The notes beneath the pieces were generated by a model. It did no database searches, had not been told where the DNA came from, and worked only from the letters and a program-made list of their open reading frames with translations. The translations under genes were made by a program, and so were the position numbers. Below, one piece after another: positions 33,147-45,439 of a stretch of 64,000 nucleotides of DNA; position 1 is the first letter of the stretch; each line of letters starts with the position of its first letter. Source of the stretch: Atherinomorus stipes (Eukaryota; Chordata; Actinopteri; Atheriniformes; Atherinidae); NCBI GenBank assembly GCA_023101725.1, contig JALJCO010008698.1, positions 43,501 through 107,500 of the forward strand, read 5' to 3'.

Positions 33147-33230
33147 GGGTGCCCAAGGTTGGTCCTCGAGGGCCACCGTCCTGCAGGTTTTTTTCCCCTT
33201 CCTGCTTCAACACACCTGATACAATGAAAT
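33147..33230. repeat. hAT-type dispersed fragment
   Basis: CAGGGGTGCCCAAGGTTGG, GAGGGCCACCGTCCTGCAGG and TGCTTCAACACACCTGAT match a fragment widespread in fish. A related piece lies at 63565-63640 in inverse orientation. Confidence 0.6.
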
Positions 33231-33237
33231 GAATCTA

Positions 33238-35977
33238 AGGCCCCGTCCCAACACCCGCACTTCCACCCTCACGCCCCCACAATGCTCCCGTTGGGGGGTT
33301 GAAGTGCGTAGTGTGTCCCGGTTCTCCAGGGCTGCTCGAGGGCTGAAGTCCATCACGCCCCTTTACGCCGTCAATCCACACTTCAGTGAAGTCCGCATCT
33401 ATGCAGACTTCACCGAAGCATATTACCCATAATTCATTGCTGCATGTGACGTTTTGAACCATAAAGGCGGAACATGGCCATGTTTGGTGATGAGCTCCTG
33501 CATGTGGTGGAAAAATGTCATTTCAGATGTAAATATTGAAACATTTAATCTTTTATTCTGTCGATGAAATAATTACTGGTTTGCCATTTTACTTTGAAAT
33601 ATACTTTGAATATTAAAATTCAAAGCATTTGAATTATGAAAGTTATCAGTTTACTGATAAAAGTAGCTAAATTATTTTTTTATTTAAAAACTTTACTATT
33701 TACAGGTAAGTCCAGTCAAGACGCAGCGTCTTTAACAAGGGAAACCTGTTTACCCGACATAGTTTAGTTTAGTTTTATTATGGATCCCCAATAGTCTTCA
33801 TCAGTGATGACGATTCTTCCTGGGATCCAGATCAACATAAATTTTGAACATACAATCAACAAAAACAGGTAACAAAATTAAAATACAATACTAAGCAAAC
33901 ATTTTAAAAGGAAACAGCAAAAAAATAAATAAGTATATGATACCAAAGCATCTAGATTTACAATAAAATGAAGAATAGAATAATTATGTAGCCAGTACAA
34001 CTCATGTGATTAATACAGGTCTCAGTTCCCAATGTAACTCAAAGAACTTATACATGTTTTTATGGACATGTGGACATTTATGGACATTCTATGCTAACGA
34101 TAACAGTCACAGAGCGACAATTTAATCATTATTACACATTTATTAGAATGTAACAGTTATTTAACCTGTACTGGTGAAATTCTACAGCCATCTTACAGAA
34201 ATTAGTTCAGTAATTTATTTATTAATCAAACTTGTGTGGATTTTATAACAGATGAAATGAACTTTATTCAGTTTGTGTTTGAAAATGACGTCTCTTCACC
34301 AGGAACGGAGATGAAGCTGAGTTTGGAAGCAATGACATGAAATGACGCGGTTCAAAATGGAGGAACCATCACTGTCCCAGTTCTGCCTTTTTCCCGCACT
34401 AACCTGCACATCCAACCCTTAATGTGCACTTCTGACAAGTGCGCACTTCATAAAGGGTGTAGGGTTTAGGGTGGGTGTTGGGACACTTCATAAAGGGTGT
34501 AGGGCATAGGGCGGGTGTTGGGACACTTCATACAAGGGTGTAGGGTTTAGGGCGGGTGTTGGGACACTTCATACAAGGGTGTAGGGTTTAGGGCGGGTGT
34601 TGGGACACTTCATACAAGGGTGTAGGGTTTAGGGCGGGTGTTGGGACACTTCATACAAGGGTGTAGGGTTTAGGGCGGGTGTTGGGACACTTCATACAAG
34701 GGTGTAGGGTTTAGGGCGGGTGTTGGGACACTTCATACAAGGGTGTAGGGTTTAGGGCGGGTGTTGGGACACTTCATACAAGGGTGTAGGGTTTAGGGCG
34801 GGTGTTGGGACGCTTCATACAGGGGTGTAGGGTTTAGGGCGGGTGTTGGGACACTTCATACAAGGGTGTAGGGTTTAGGGCGGGTGTTGGGACACTTCAT
34901 ACAAGGGTGTAGGGTTTAGGGCGGGTGTTGGGACGCTTCATACAGGGGTGTAGGGTTTAGGGCGGGTGTTGGGACACTTCATACAAGGGTGTAGGGTTTA
35001 GGGTGGGTGTTGGGACGCTTCATACAGGGGTGTAGGGTTTAGGGCGGGTGTTTGAACACTTCATAAAGGGTGTAGGGTTTAGGGTGGGTGTTTGGACACT
35101 TCATAAAGGGTGTAGGGTTTAGGGCGGGTGTTGGGACACTTCATACAAGGGTGGCGGGTTTAGGGCGGGTGTTGGGACACTTCATACAAGGGTGTAGGGT
35201 TTAGGGCGGGTGTTTGAACACTTCATAAAGGGGTAGGGTTTAGGGTGGGTGTTTGGACACTTCATAAAGGGTGTAGGGTGGCGGGTGTTGGGACACTTCA
35301 TACAAGGGTGGCGGGTTTAGGGCGGGTGTTGGGACACTTCATACAAGGGTGTAGGGTTTAGGGCGGGTGTTGGGACACTTCATACAAGGGTGTAGGGTTT
35401 AGGGCGGGTGTTGGGACACTTCATACAAGGGTGTAGGGTTTAGGGCGGGTGTTGGGACACTTCATACAAGGCTGGCGGGTGTTGGGACACTTCATACAAG
35501 GGTGTAGGGTTTAGGGTGGGTGTTGGGACACTTCATACAAGGGTGTAGGGTTTAGGGCGGGTGTTGGGACACTTCATACAAGGGTGGCGGGTGTTGGGAC
35601 ACTTCATACAAGGGTGTAGGGTTTAGGGTGGGTGTTGGGACACTTCATACAAGGGTGTAGGGTTTAGGGCGGGTGTTGGGACACTTCATACAAGGGTGTA
35701 GGGTTTAGGGCGGGTGTTGGGACACTTCATACAAGGGTGTAGGGTTTAGGGCGGGTGTTGGGACACTTCATACAAGGGTGTAGGGTTTAGGGTGGGTGTT
35801 GGGACACTTCATACAAGGGTGTAGGGTTTAGGGCGGGTGTTGGGACACTTCATACAAGGGTTTAGGGTTTAGGGCGGGTGTTGGGACACTTCATACAAGG
35901 GTGTAGGGTTTAGGGTGGGTGTTGGGACACTTCATACAAGGGTGTAGGGTTTAGGGCGGGTGTTGGGACAGGGCCTA
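33238..35977. mobile_element. MITE carrying an expanded internal minisatellite
   Basis: Left end AGGCCCCGTCCCAACACCCG, right end CGGGTGTTGGGACAGGGCCT, perfect complements. About 1.2 kb of non-coding interior holds another retroposon-type tail near 33765 (TTTAGTTTAGTTTTATTATG). A minisatellite occupies the right half. Confidence 0.8.
34440..35970. repeat. 41-bp G-rich minisatellite, about 37 copies
   Basis: Each unit holds GCGGGTGTTGGGACACTTCA plus TACAAGGGTGTAGGGTTTAG. GCGGGTGTTGGGACA is the terminal inverted repeat of the surrounding MITE. Every standard unit has four GGG runs with loops TGTA, TTTA and C, a textbook quadruplex motif. The TTTAGGG motif is coincidental to the unit and does not make it a telomere. 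Confidence 0.93.
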
Positions 35978-35984
35978 AGTTTGA

Positions 35985-37120
35985 AGGCCCACACTCGTTC
36001 ATTGAAGGTGTGGATCAGCGTGAGCCTACGTCACAACCCGGAATTCACATGACCACGAAGCTGGTAGCGGTGAAAACATGTTTCGCATTTAAACGGCATC
36101 TGATGGACTATCAGCCTCAAAAACTGTTTTTGCACCTTTTTAAATGTTTTTCTCCGCTGGTCTGTCTTTGAAATAAAGTTGAAATGACGTCCAGTTATAC
36201 TGAAAGTCTTACTGCCGACGCTAGAAGAAGATAGGAAGCTAAACTAGTATCTGTTGGACTAAGTGGTGCCATCTTCTGCTGCTACAGCCTGGTTAGACGA
36301 ACCTACATAACGGCCTGATGATCAGTTTCCCGATCTCATGATGTATTTGGTTTCATCAGGTAAGCCCCGTGTTCAACCATTTATTCTTTGTAGAATATTA
36401 ATTTTCCCCCGAATTTTAAGAAGTGGTGGTATTTCTGTCCTTCTCAGGAGTTTTCTCTCATTGATAAAGCTATAAATCACCGGCAGCTAGAAGCTCATCT
36501 GTATTTAACTGGTTATGACTGTGCATGTTTATAACGCTGCAAATGCTTTTCTGTCACTTTTTTCTGCTTTTATTGTGATGTGGGAACATTGATGGCAGTA
36601 ATCTGGATGAACGTGATCGTTAACAGTCCTGAGGAGACGGAACAGCAGTCGGCGTTGTGATTCTGCACATCCACTGATTTAATGGTGTTTTCTATCATCT
36701 GTACAAAAACAACTACAGGGTTTAAACAGTGAGACCACAATATGCTTTTTATCAGTCACAAAGTGATCCGAACTTATTGTTTCCATGGTTTCCAGCGTGA
36801 ACTGTCAGCATTTATGGGCTTGATAGCTGCTAACCACTTAGCATGTTGTTCGGGACTTTTTCTGTTATTTTGGGAACTGAAAAACATCTCTTGTCTGTGT
36901 GGTAGTTATGTTTATGGCAGCCGTACACAGCGGGACTTCTCCGTATTTCCAAAGTAGAATAAACGAACATTGACGAGTCATGAAGCAGGTAATCAATTGA
37001 CTCCCCTATGCAAGGAAGCCATGTTTTCACCCGCTACCTAACCGGATGTGAAGAATTTGGCGAAAACTCCCGGATGCTCGTGGTGATCCATAGGGATATT
37101 AGGGATGGCGAATCCGAAGC
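35985..37120. other. No gene recognised
   Basis: Mixed-composition sequence. Plus frame 36742-36957 (71 residues) has no homology I can name. Confidence 0.3.
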
Positions 37121-37125
37121 CCCAA

Positions 37126-37347
37126 GTGCATCTATCTGCGGCTTGCAATCCAGGGGGCGTGTCCTATTGTGGGCGTGTCCTATAGTGGGCGTGTCACATA
37201 GTGGGTGGGTGTTGTTAGGTTTAGGGGAAGGGTCAGGGGTAGGGTTAGGTTTTACCGTGCTCTCATAGGCCTGGTGGGCGTGACGTCACTCGACGACACG
37301 CCCACTCTATGACACGCCTCTGTCATGCGAGCCGCAGATAGACCCCA
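37126..37347. mobile_element. Small MITE with TCTATCTGCGGCTYGC ends
   Basis: Inverted ends GCATCTATCTGCGGCTTGCA and GCGAGCCGCAGATAGAC. Inside, GTGGGCGTGTCCTAT is repeated in tandem and faces CGACACGCCCACTCTATG. Confidence 0.75.
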
Positions 37348-37440
37348 CTCCCGAAGCCTGACACATGAGACAACTTCCGTGAGATGAACGCCATGTCTTC
37401 AGACACGTCAGGCCTGTTTGAGACGGTCAGCATGAAGCAC

Positions 37441-37566
37441 GAGCTCCATCTGCTGGCCGTGGGTGGAACTGCAGCTGATGCTGAGCTCCATCTGCTGGCC
37501 GTGGGTGGAACTGCAGCTGATGCTGAGCTCCATCTGCTGGCCGTGGGTGGAACTGCAGCGGATGCA
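37441..37566. repeat. 42-bp tandem triplication
   Basis: Three copies of GAGCTCCATCTGCTGGCCGT GGGTGGAACTGCAGC and a short end. The same sequence occurs once, inverted, at about 43715-43755 inside the block inserted in the LINE. Confidence 0.9.
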
Positions 37567-37599
37567 GGGAGCTGTCTCGCCTCTGACCGTATGTAATTA

Positions 37600-38490
37600 A
37601 AGTCACGTTCTCAACCTCATGTTAGTGTTTCATCTGTCAGTAATATATTGTAGTCACTTCTGGGATAAATAAAGTATTTTTAATTTCATTTCCAGGTGAT
37701 TGGCAGCTGTATTAAACATTAACAGAATGAAGATGAAGATGCACTTTTTCTGGAAGCTAGACCCATGTTCAATATAGATGTTCAACTCTGAATGTTTACT
37801 TATCTTCATTATCTTTTGTTGGAAAATAATATCTGTCTGAGCTTAAATTCTCCAAGTTTACATGACCATATTGTTTCAATAATGACTTTTTTATTATTAT
37901 TTTCAAAGAATTAAAAGCCTGTTTTTCAGTCAGCTGTTTTCAACATAAATTTTACATTCTTTTTATTCATGCTCTTTTTTTACATTTTAGATATCGATAT
38001 CAACGTGTTTAAATTGCTGTCTGTCGATTAATCGATGCATCAAAAAAATAATGGATATATTAATCGTTTAAAAAATAATTGTTTAATCCAGCTCTAATGT
38101 ACACTCCCCCGCCGCACCTTTGGAAATTAATTATTCTCATTCCTCACATAAAGTTTGACTCAACAATTACAAACAAAGTGCTGCAGATCGGCAGTTTACA
38201 CGCATTTTTGCGTGTGATGGGCGGAGAAAATGTAAATGTATTAATTTAGCACTTGCAAAGTGATTTATTGACCGTGAGACGCATTGTCTTGCTGTATTTT
38301 TGCGTCTATTTTAACACCTCTTAAAAGTAGGTGCAAATTGCAGGTTTGCACACAAAAGGCTGCAGCTTCTGAGGAGGACAGTCCTGGAAACGCACACATC
38401 TGATTCAAAATTATTGTCATGAGCAGTGTGGGCAACTTATTTAAAAATCACCAGAGAAAACACAAAAAAAGTAGGTTCAGTCACACCATA
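37600..38490. other. No gene recognised
   Basis: AT-rich sequence without coding or repeat structure that I can name. Confidence 0.35.
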
Positions 38491-38493
38491 ACA

Positions 38494-38919
38494 TAGGGCT
38501 GGCCGATAACGGAAGAAATCATTATCACAATTATTTTGGGCAATATTGAAATCACGATTATTCAAACGATTATTTTCTAGTTACATGATGCATTGATTTA
38601 GTATTTTTGTCTAAGGTATCTAGCACAAAAAATAAATATTGGCTACAAATATGTACCTTACAGCTGAATCGAAATATATCCAAAATAAACTTTGTATCCA
38701 GCTGTTTTGCAATTTCTCAATATTAAAAAAATATATATATATATATACTTATTTCTAGAAAAACATCCCAAAATAAACTTTGTTGAGCTTTCGTGCAAGG
38801 CTAGAACTCTCCAAATCTAACATTTTTGTTAATGAGACCCAGCAAATTGCCTGGGATAACCTCAGAATAACTTCTAGAAATTGTGCCAAAAAAAATCGCA
38901 AAAAATAATGATGATGACG

Positions 38920-38963
<44 letters not shown>

Positions 38964-39048
38964 TTCAATTAGTTTTTATGAGTTTGGAGATTGTTTGACA
39001 CAAAAATTGAAATCATGAATAAATTTCGGATAATTGCAGATCCCTACC
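38494..39048. mobile_element. AT-rich MITE-like repeat
   Basis: Left GGGCTGGCCGATAACGGAAG, right TAATTGCAGATCCCTACC, with ATTATTTTGGGCAATATTG typical of dispersed fish repeats of this kind. It includes (TAA)n at 38919-38962 and a short (TA)n near 38728-38747. Confidence 0.45.
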
Positions 39049-39059
39049 ATAACATAGAA

Positions 39060-41310
39060 ACATTCAAAGTTTAAACGGGTCACAAAAGATGAAACTTTAA
39101 CCGAGTGAAAGGATATTTTCATTTCTGTTACGGTTTTGACACAATGGCGAGTTATGTTTTAGTAAAAATCAGAAAAAGCTCAAAAATCCCTCCGCACACT
39201 GGCCGCACTCTAAATTTTGAAGCATTTTCAGATGTGAAACAAATCCCCTTAACTCCTACAGCTTTCATTGTACTGACATAAATTTCATATGAACACGTCG
39301 GAAAATTTGTCAGCTTCATCTGGGATCACTCAGACGCACCGTTTCTGGGTTACGCTGCTCCAAAGTCGACCTACGCCTCCCATTGACTTCAATAGGGCTT
39401 GGGAACCGACGTCACAGCGCAATGCATTGTGGGAGGTAAACAACACACCGCTGCCATGTTTTGAGGCCAGCCGGAGAGACCGACTGAGAACAAGAAAACG
39501 GCAGGATGCTTAAAGTTTAAAAAGAAAGAAAAGACCGGTACCAGGATAAACTTCTTCCCGAGGCAATGAGACGCTATCTGGAGAAGATTGCGTTAATCTG
39601 AGATAAGGATCCGTATGAAATGCTGCTACAGAGCGGACCAGTGACCCTGATCTTCTGCTTCCTTTAACATTCCCCAATATTTTCACATACTTGGTCTGTG
39701 GCGTGAGTGCCTAAACTTCGTCTCAGTTTCGGAATTACACGTCCCTGGAAGCCCATGAACAGTTTACGAACGACTGGGTCCAAGAAATGGAAGCCTGCAA
39801 ACCGATGGGCTCAGACAACATCATCATTAGTGCTTTTCCAGGGTTCCATTCATTCATGTTTGAATGAGGCTTCCTTGTAGCCTGTTAGCATGCTAACCGC
39901 ACTATATACAGAGGTTATGTTACAAAATAAAAAGGTAGCTTTACAGGCAATTTCAATGAAAAGTGGGAGAAAGTATGAAGGTTATCGTCCAATTATGACA
40001 CATATTTGCACTTACCGGTATGAAAATGCCTACAGCACACGAGGTAGGATGGGATGTTAGTAAAATGTATGTCTGTGCGTGTTGCAGCTGCTATCCATGC
40101 CATCCGCCTCCTCCGGGTTACTTCTGACACAAGACTCCCTTGATTTTGATTTCATGTTGGAAACGGAAAAAAAAAAATTAAAAAAAGACGGCCGGTTTTC
40201 AGGTTTTTTCCAGATCGATCATGTGCAGGAAAATTGCCCCACATCACAGCAAAGGTTCGGGAGGCAATGCCATGCTGACATTCCTCCATTCCGACATGGA
40301 CCCAACTGTCAAAATAGCAACAACTAAACGTCTCATCATTCTGGCATTTTTTTCATCCTATGGTCGAAATGACATCCCACCATTCCAATAATTCCTTTAA
40401 AAACCTTCTCCGGCATTCAGATTTTTACGTACTTTTACAGCATCAACTTTACTCCACAACCTCGCAAAGCAACTTAATGATCTGTTATCAAATCTCCTAA
40501 AGCGGGAAATATAATCTGCCTCCACGTATTAATGTAACTCCAGCTGGTGTGAAACATGTTAGATTCATGTCTGAATCTCAGGATCTCTGACTGTCAGCAG
40601 AAAAATCACCGTCAGTCACCGCAGCTGGAGCAGAGTCTCCACAGAGCCGCGCGTCTTTGCGCGCGCTGGCATCATAATGCAACATTAATAACTGCAGTTA
40701 CAGATATCAATGACGGCGCTGCAGGTGACACCTGAAGTCACTGACTCATTCCAGCGAAAACGTGTGAATGATGTCCAGTCTCCATGCTGTACAGCAGGGG
40801 AGGGCGCATCATTGTGCGCATTTATGGATGCCGGCATTACACTTTTTTTTTATTAATCTCCAGACGCAGCGGCTTAATGGTTCGGAATGAAGCCGCATCC
40901 TCCAGATAAACACTGAGCTCCATCAGAACTGTTTAAAAATCTGATTTCAGAAGCTAAAACTTTATTTTGGAAATTAATCAGAACACAGTTGAAGAAATCA
41001 CCAGCGCGCTCGCTCTTGGCACAATTTAAAAAGCAATAGGAGAAGATTGCCCACTGTGCTGTTAATTATATCTAATTCTTTTAGCTATATATACATATAT
41101 ATATATATCTCATATAAAACTGAGGTTTTTTATTTTCATTTATTTATCTATTAATTAATTAACTTATTTACTTTATCAAAAGGGATCAGGCCTCTACTGC
41201 CCTGTTTGTAGTTTTGGTTTTGATCTGGATCATCGTCTGGATGAAAGTTTGGTATAAAGTGTCAATTGGGACTTTCTGATTTTCCCATGAATCATTTCAA
41301 TTTTTAAATT
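39060..41310. other. No gene recognised
   Basis: Non-coding sequence. A short (TA)n with one C lies at 41085-41108. Plus frames 39289-39513 and 40079-40327 have no recognisable family. Confidence 0.3.
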
Positions 41311-41324
41311 TTGTTAATACCCAG

Positions 41325-42895
41325 TCTGCCAGACCTGGCCTGCAGGACTGAAGGAGTCCTACCGTCCTGGCCTGCGGGACTAAAGGAGTCCTACCGCGCC
41401 TTCCTGGCCTGCGGGACAGAAGGAGTCCTACCGGGCCTTCCTGGTCTGCGGGACAGAAGGAGTCCTACCGCGCCTTCCTGGTCTGCGGGACAGAAGGAGT
41501 CCTACCGGGCCTTCCTGGTCTGCGGGACAGAAGGAGTCCTACCGGGCCTTCCTGGTCTGCGGGACAGAAGGAGTCCTACCGGGCCTTCCTGGCCTGCGGG
41601 ACTGAAGGAGTCCTACCGCGCCTTCCTGGCCTGCGGGACAGAAGGAGTCCTACCGGGCCTTCCTGGTCTGCGGGACAGAAGGAGTCCTACCGGGCCTTCC
41701 TGGCCTGCGGGACTGAAGGAGTCCTACCGGGCCGTCCTGGCCTGCGGGACAGAAGGAGTCCTACCGGGCCTTCCTGGTCTGCGGGACAGAAGGAGTCCTA
41801 CCGGGCCTTCCTGGCCTGCAGGACTGAAGGAGTCCTACCGGGCCTTCCTGGTCTGCGGGACAGAAGGAGTCCTACCGGGCCTTCCTGGCCTGCAGGACAG
41901 AAGGAGTCCTACCGGGCCTTCCTGGTCTGCGGGACTGAAGGAGTCCTACCGCGCCTTCCTGGCCTGCAGGACTGAAGGAGTCCTACCGGGCCTTCCTGGC
42001 CTGCAGGACTGAAGGAGTCCTACCGCGCCTTCCTGGCCTGCGGGACTGAAGGAGTCCTACCGTGCCTTCCTGGCCTGCAGGACAGAAGGAGTCCTACCGT
42101 GCCTTCCTGGCCTGCAGGACAGAAGGAGTCCTACCGGGCCTTCCTGGCCTGCGGGACTGAAGGAGTCCTACCGTGCCTTCCTGGCCTGCAGGACTGAAGG
42201 AGTCCTACCGTGCCTTCCTGGCCTGCAGGACAGAAGGAGTCCTACCGCGCCTTCCTGGCCTGTGGGACTGAAGAAGTCCTTCCGGACCTTCCTGGCCTGC
42301 AGGACAGAAGGAGTCCTACCGGGCCTTCCTGGTCTGCGGGACAGAAGGAGTCCTACCGGGCCTTCCTGGCCTGCAGGACAGAAGGAGTCCTACCGGGCCT
42401 TCCTGGTCTGCGGGACAGAAGGAGTCCTACCGGGCCTTCCTGGTCTGCGGGACAGAAGGAGTCCTACCGGGCCTTCCTGGCCTGCGGGACTGAAGGAGTC
42501 CTACCGGGCCTTCCTGGCCTGCGGGACTGAAGGAGTCCTACCGGGCCTTCCTGGCCTGCAGGACAGAAGGAGTCCTACCGCGCCTTCCTGGCCTGCGGGA
42601 CTGAAGGAGTCCTACCGGGCCTTCCTGGCCTGCAGGACAGAAGGAGTCCTACCGGGCCTTCCTGGCCTGCAGGACTGAAGGAGTCCTACCGCGCCTTCCT
42701 GGCCTGCGGGACTGAAGGAGTCCTACCGGGCCTTCCTGGCCTGCAGGACAGAAGGAGTCCTACCGGGCCTTCCTGGCCTGTGGGACTGAAGAAGTCCTTC
42801 CGGACCTTCCTGGCCTGCAGGACAGAAGGAGTCCTACTGGGCCTTCCTGGCCTGCAGGACTGAAGGAGTCCTACCGGGCCTTCCTGGCCTGCGGG
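41325..42895 (+). repeat. 37-bp minisatellite derived from LINE coding sequence, about 42 copies
   Basis: The unit is GAAGGAGTCCTACCGGGCCT plus TCCTGGCCTGCGGGACT. Read in frame it encodes KESYRAFLACGT, and the last unit continues without a break into LINE protein sequence (PEAAVRYWRAKQSAALRQK). 37 is one more than a multiple of three and no frame has a stop on the plus strand, so long open frames arise in several frames. They cycle through the same three peptides and are not genes. Confidence 0.93.
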
Positions 42896-44450
42896 ACTCC
42901 TGAGGCAGCTGTCAGGTATTGGCGGGCAAAGCAGAGCGCAGCTCTGAGGCAAAAACTCGGACATGGGAGGAGTTCGGTGCGGCCATGGAGAACGACTTCT
43001 GGACGGCTTCGAGGCGTTTCTGGTCCAACATCCGGCAGCATAAGAGCGGGGAAGCAGTGCACCGTCAACACTGTGTACAGTGGGGATGGGGGGCTGCTGA
43101 CCTCGACTCGGGACGTCGTGGATCGGTGGAGGGAATACTTTGAAGACCTACTCAATCCCACTAATGTGTCTTCCGAGGAGGAGGCAGAGTTTGGGGACTC
43201 GGGGGTGGACTCTTCTGTCACCAGGGCTGAGGTCACAGAGGGAGTTAAAGCTCCCCAGTGGCCGGGTGCTGTGGGGCTGTCTTGGCTGACACGCCTCTGC
43301 AGCATTGCATGGACATCGGGGGCAGTACCTCTGGACTGGAAGACTGGGGTGGTGGGGATGTTACGCTCAAGCCCGTCTGCTCGACTCGGCCTTGATCTTA
43401 TGAACCGGAAGTCTCGCTACTGCTGTTTTGGTGGAAGTGTCAGCATGCCGAAGAACACGTGACCACACTAACTGAGGCCTCGTTACGTCATCCGCGAGTG
43501 TTGAGCCGAAATCTTGAAGAGACTGGGTTTATTAATCTGTCAGTGCTTAATACGGGTTCCAATCGCTTGGGAATTTATTGAAAAACAGTTAATTTATCAC
43601 AGAGGATGATTCCAAGATATTAACCACAAAGGAAACACTAACTGAAGGTTGACAACGTATCTTTTATTATACACCGTGTCAGAGACAAAACAGCTCCAGG
43701 CAGCTTCCCTCAGCTGCAGTTCACATCCACGGCCAGCAGATGGAGCTCATGCTCACTGTCTCAGATGTCTCGAGACTTCGTGTCGATCTCTTGGCAGCTG
43801 TGTCAAAATGTCTCATTGTCTCATGAAGCTTCGTTTTCACCATCCCTATGGGGTGGTGGTCCCCTTCTTCAAAAAGGGGGATCAGAGGATGTTCTCCAAC
43901 TTCAGGGGGGGTCACACTCCTCAGCCTCCCTGGTAAAGTGTATTCGGGGGTACTGGAGAGGAGGGTCCGTCGGATAGTGGAACCTCGGATTGAGGAGGAG
44001 CAGTGTGGTTCTGGTCCTGGTCCTGGTCGTGGAACAGTGGACCAGCTCTACACCCTCTTCAGGATCCTGGAGGGGGCATGGGAGTTCTCCAACCAGTCTA
44101 CATGCGCTTTGTGGACTTTGAGAAGGCGTTGGATGGTGTCCCCCGGGGATTCCTGTGGGGGGTGCTCCAGGAGTACGGGGTGCCGGTACGAGCTGTCCGG
44201 TCCCTGTACGACCGGTACCAGAGCTTGGTCCACATTTCCGGCTGTAGGTCGGATCCATTCCCGGTGAGAGTCGGACTCCGCCAAGGCTGCCCTTTGTCGC
44301 CGATCCTGTTCAGAACCTTTATGGACCGGATTTCTAGTCCAGCCGAGGTGTTGAGGGGATCCGGTTTGGTGGCCTCAGGATCGGGTCTCTGCTGTTTCAG
44401 ATGACGTGGTTCTGTTGGCGTCATCGGGCCGTGATCTCCAACTTTTGCTG
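42896..44450 (+). pseudogene. Non-LTR retrotransposon (LINE) remnant
   Basis: The plus strand reads RTWEEFGAAMENDFWTASRR, TVYSGDGGLLTSTRDVVDRW and YFEDLLNPTNVSSEEEAEF. After an insertion come FFKKGDQRMFSNFRG, LLSLPGKVYSGVLERRVRRI, FVDFEKALDGVPRGFLWGVL and VRVGLRQGCPLSPILFRTFM, then DDVVLLASSGRD. The order matches a LINE ORF2 from the linker through RT motifs to the catalytic aspartates. Frames change at least four times, so it is dead. The exact clade is not assigned. Confidence 0.85.
43356..43849. mobile_element. 494-bp block inserted in the LINE
   Basis: LINE sequence TGGGGTGGTGGTCCCC is split so that GGGGTGGTGG appears at 43346-43355 and 43850-43859, a 10-bp target duplication. The inserted DNA has no coding frame and shares the GAGCTCCATCTGCTGGCCGT element (inverted) with 37441-37566. 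Confidence 0.75.
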
Positions 44451-44949
44451 GAGTGATTTTCAGCCGAGTGACTCCCGGGTGAGAGTCATGCGTGCTAACC
44501 GGTCAGCCAAAGGGACATCCCCTTGTCCAAGTAGCCAGGGAACATAAACACTCGGAGGGATAGTGACAGGACTGTCAACTGCCACATTTGATTATAATTA
44601 ATTCAGTTTTTAATGTTTAATTCTGTGATTGCTGATTCGATAGGGCTGCATCATGCTATGCTGCACAATAGCAGCACGTGAGCATGAAGTGCAGTTACTA
44701 ACACTGGCTGCAAAGGTGTGTGAGACGCATCAGATCACACGCTGGACAGTTACTCGCCGTTTTACTGCAGTCACCCGCTTGCTGCACCTGACACTCAATG
44801 GGCTGCTTTGCAAAATGGTACAATATAAGTTATGTCTTTATTTTAATAGTCGGGTTGGATTTTATTTGACATGCATTTGGAGTGCTCGGAGAACTCGGGA
44901 AAAGTGCGCAACTGTACATGAATCCCTCAGAGGGATCATCATAATCTTC

Positions 44950-45137
44950 AAATTTAGAATAAGATAAGAAACTTTATTGTCTCACAGGGGGAAATTTGTC
45001 TTGGTCTTTTAGAATCACATAATTAAAGTGAGCCAACCAAAATAAAATACACTTTAATAGAATAATCATTAATTTTCAAATGCCAGGGAGCCTCAACAGA
45101 AGGACCAAAGAGCCGCGGCTTGCCGACCCCTGGTTTA
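44950..45137. repeat. Retroposon tail and hAT tip fragments
   Basis: AAGATAAGAAACTTTATTGT CTCACAGGGGGAAATTTG near 44960-45000 is a typical LINE 3' end in fish. AGAGCCGCGGCTTGCCGACC at 45109-45128 is a typical hAT tip. Between 44455 and 44950 nothing is recognised. Confidence 0.5.
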
Positions 45138-45435
45138 GGCTCTAAAATTCCACTAAATGATGTTTCCAGTAAATTCTGGACGCTACCCACTCAGGACACT
45201 TGGATTACATTGGACGAGCAGTATGGAGGAATATTGACAAGTTTTTGTGGACTTTTATGGACCTTTTTGGCTCGGACCCCGGTGAACTCCATTATATGAA
45301 AGTTGGGGGGGAACGAGAAGCCTTCCTGATCACCGGCTGCATTTGAGATATTAAAGAAGTGCTGCAGAGTCTTTCTCACTTTTAGGGGAAGTGGAAGATA
45401 AAGTTACATCATTCTGTGGGTGGAATATTCCTTTA
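45128..45435. mobile_element. TTAA-flanked MITE family, copy 2 (right arm only)
   Basis: GTCCTGAGTGG-type core (CACTCAGGACACTTGGATTA) through GGTGGAATATTCCTTTAA, matching 47880-48159. The left arm is missing. Confidence 0.8.
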
Positions 45436-45439
45436 ACTG

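Noticed and set aside
34440..35970. Possible interstitial telomere (TTTAGGG motif)
   Set aside because: TTTAGGG occurs once per 41-bp unit and not in tandem, vertebrate telomeres are TTAGGG, and the unit is explained by a MITE end.
41311..42678. Plus-strand open frames with repeated KESYRAFLACGTEGVLPG-type peptides
   Set aside because: They are frames of the 37-bp LINE-derived minisatellite. No start context, splice sites or non-repetitive domain.
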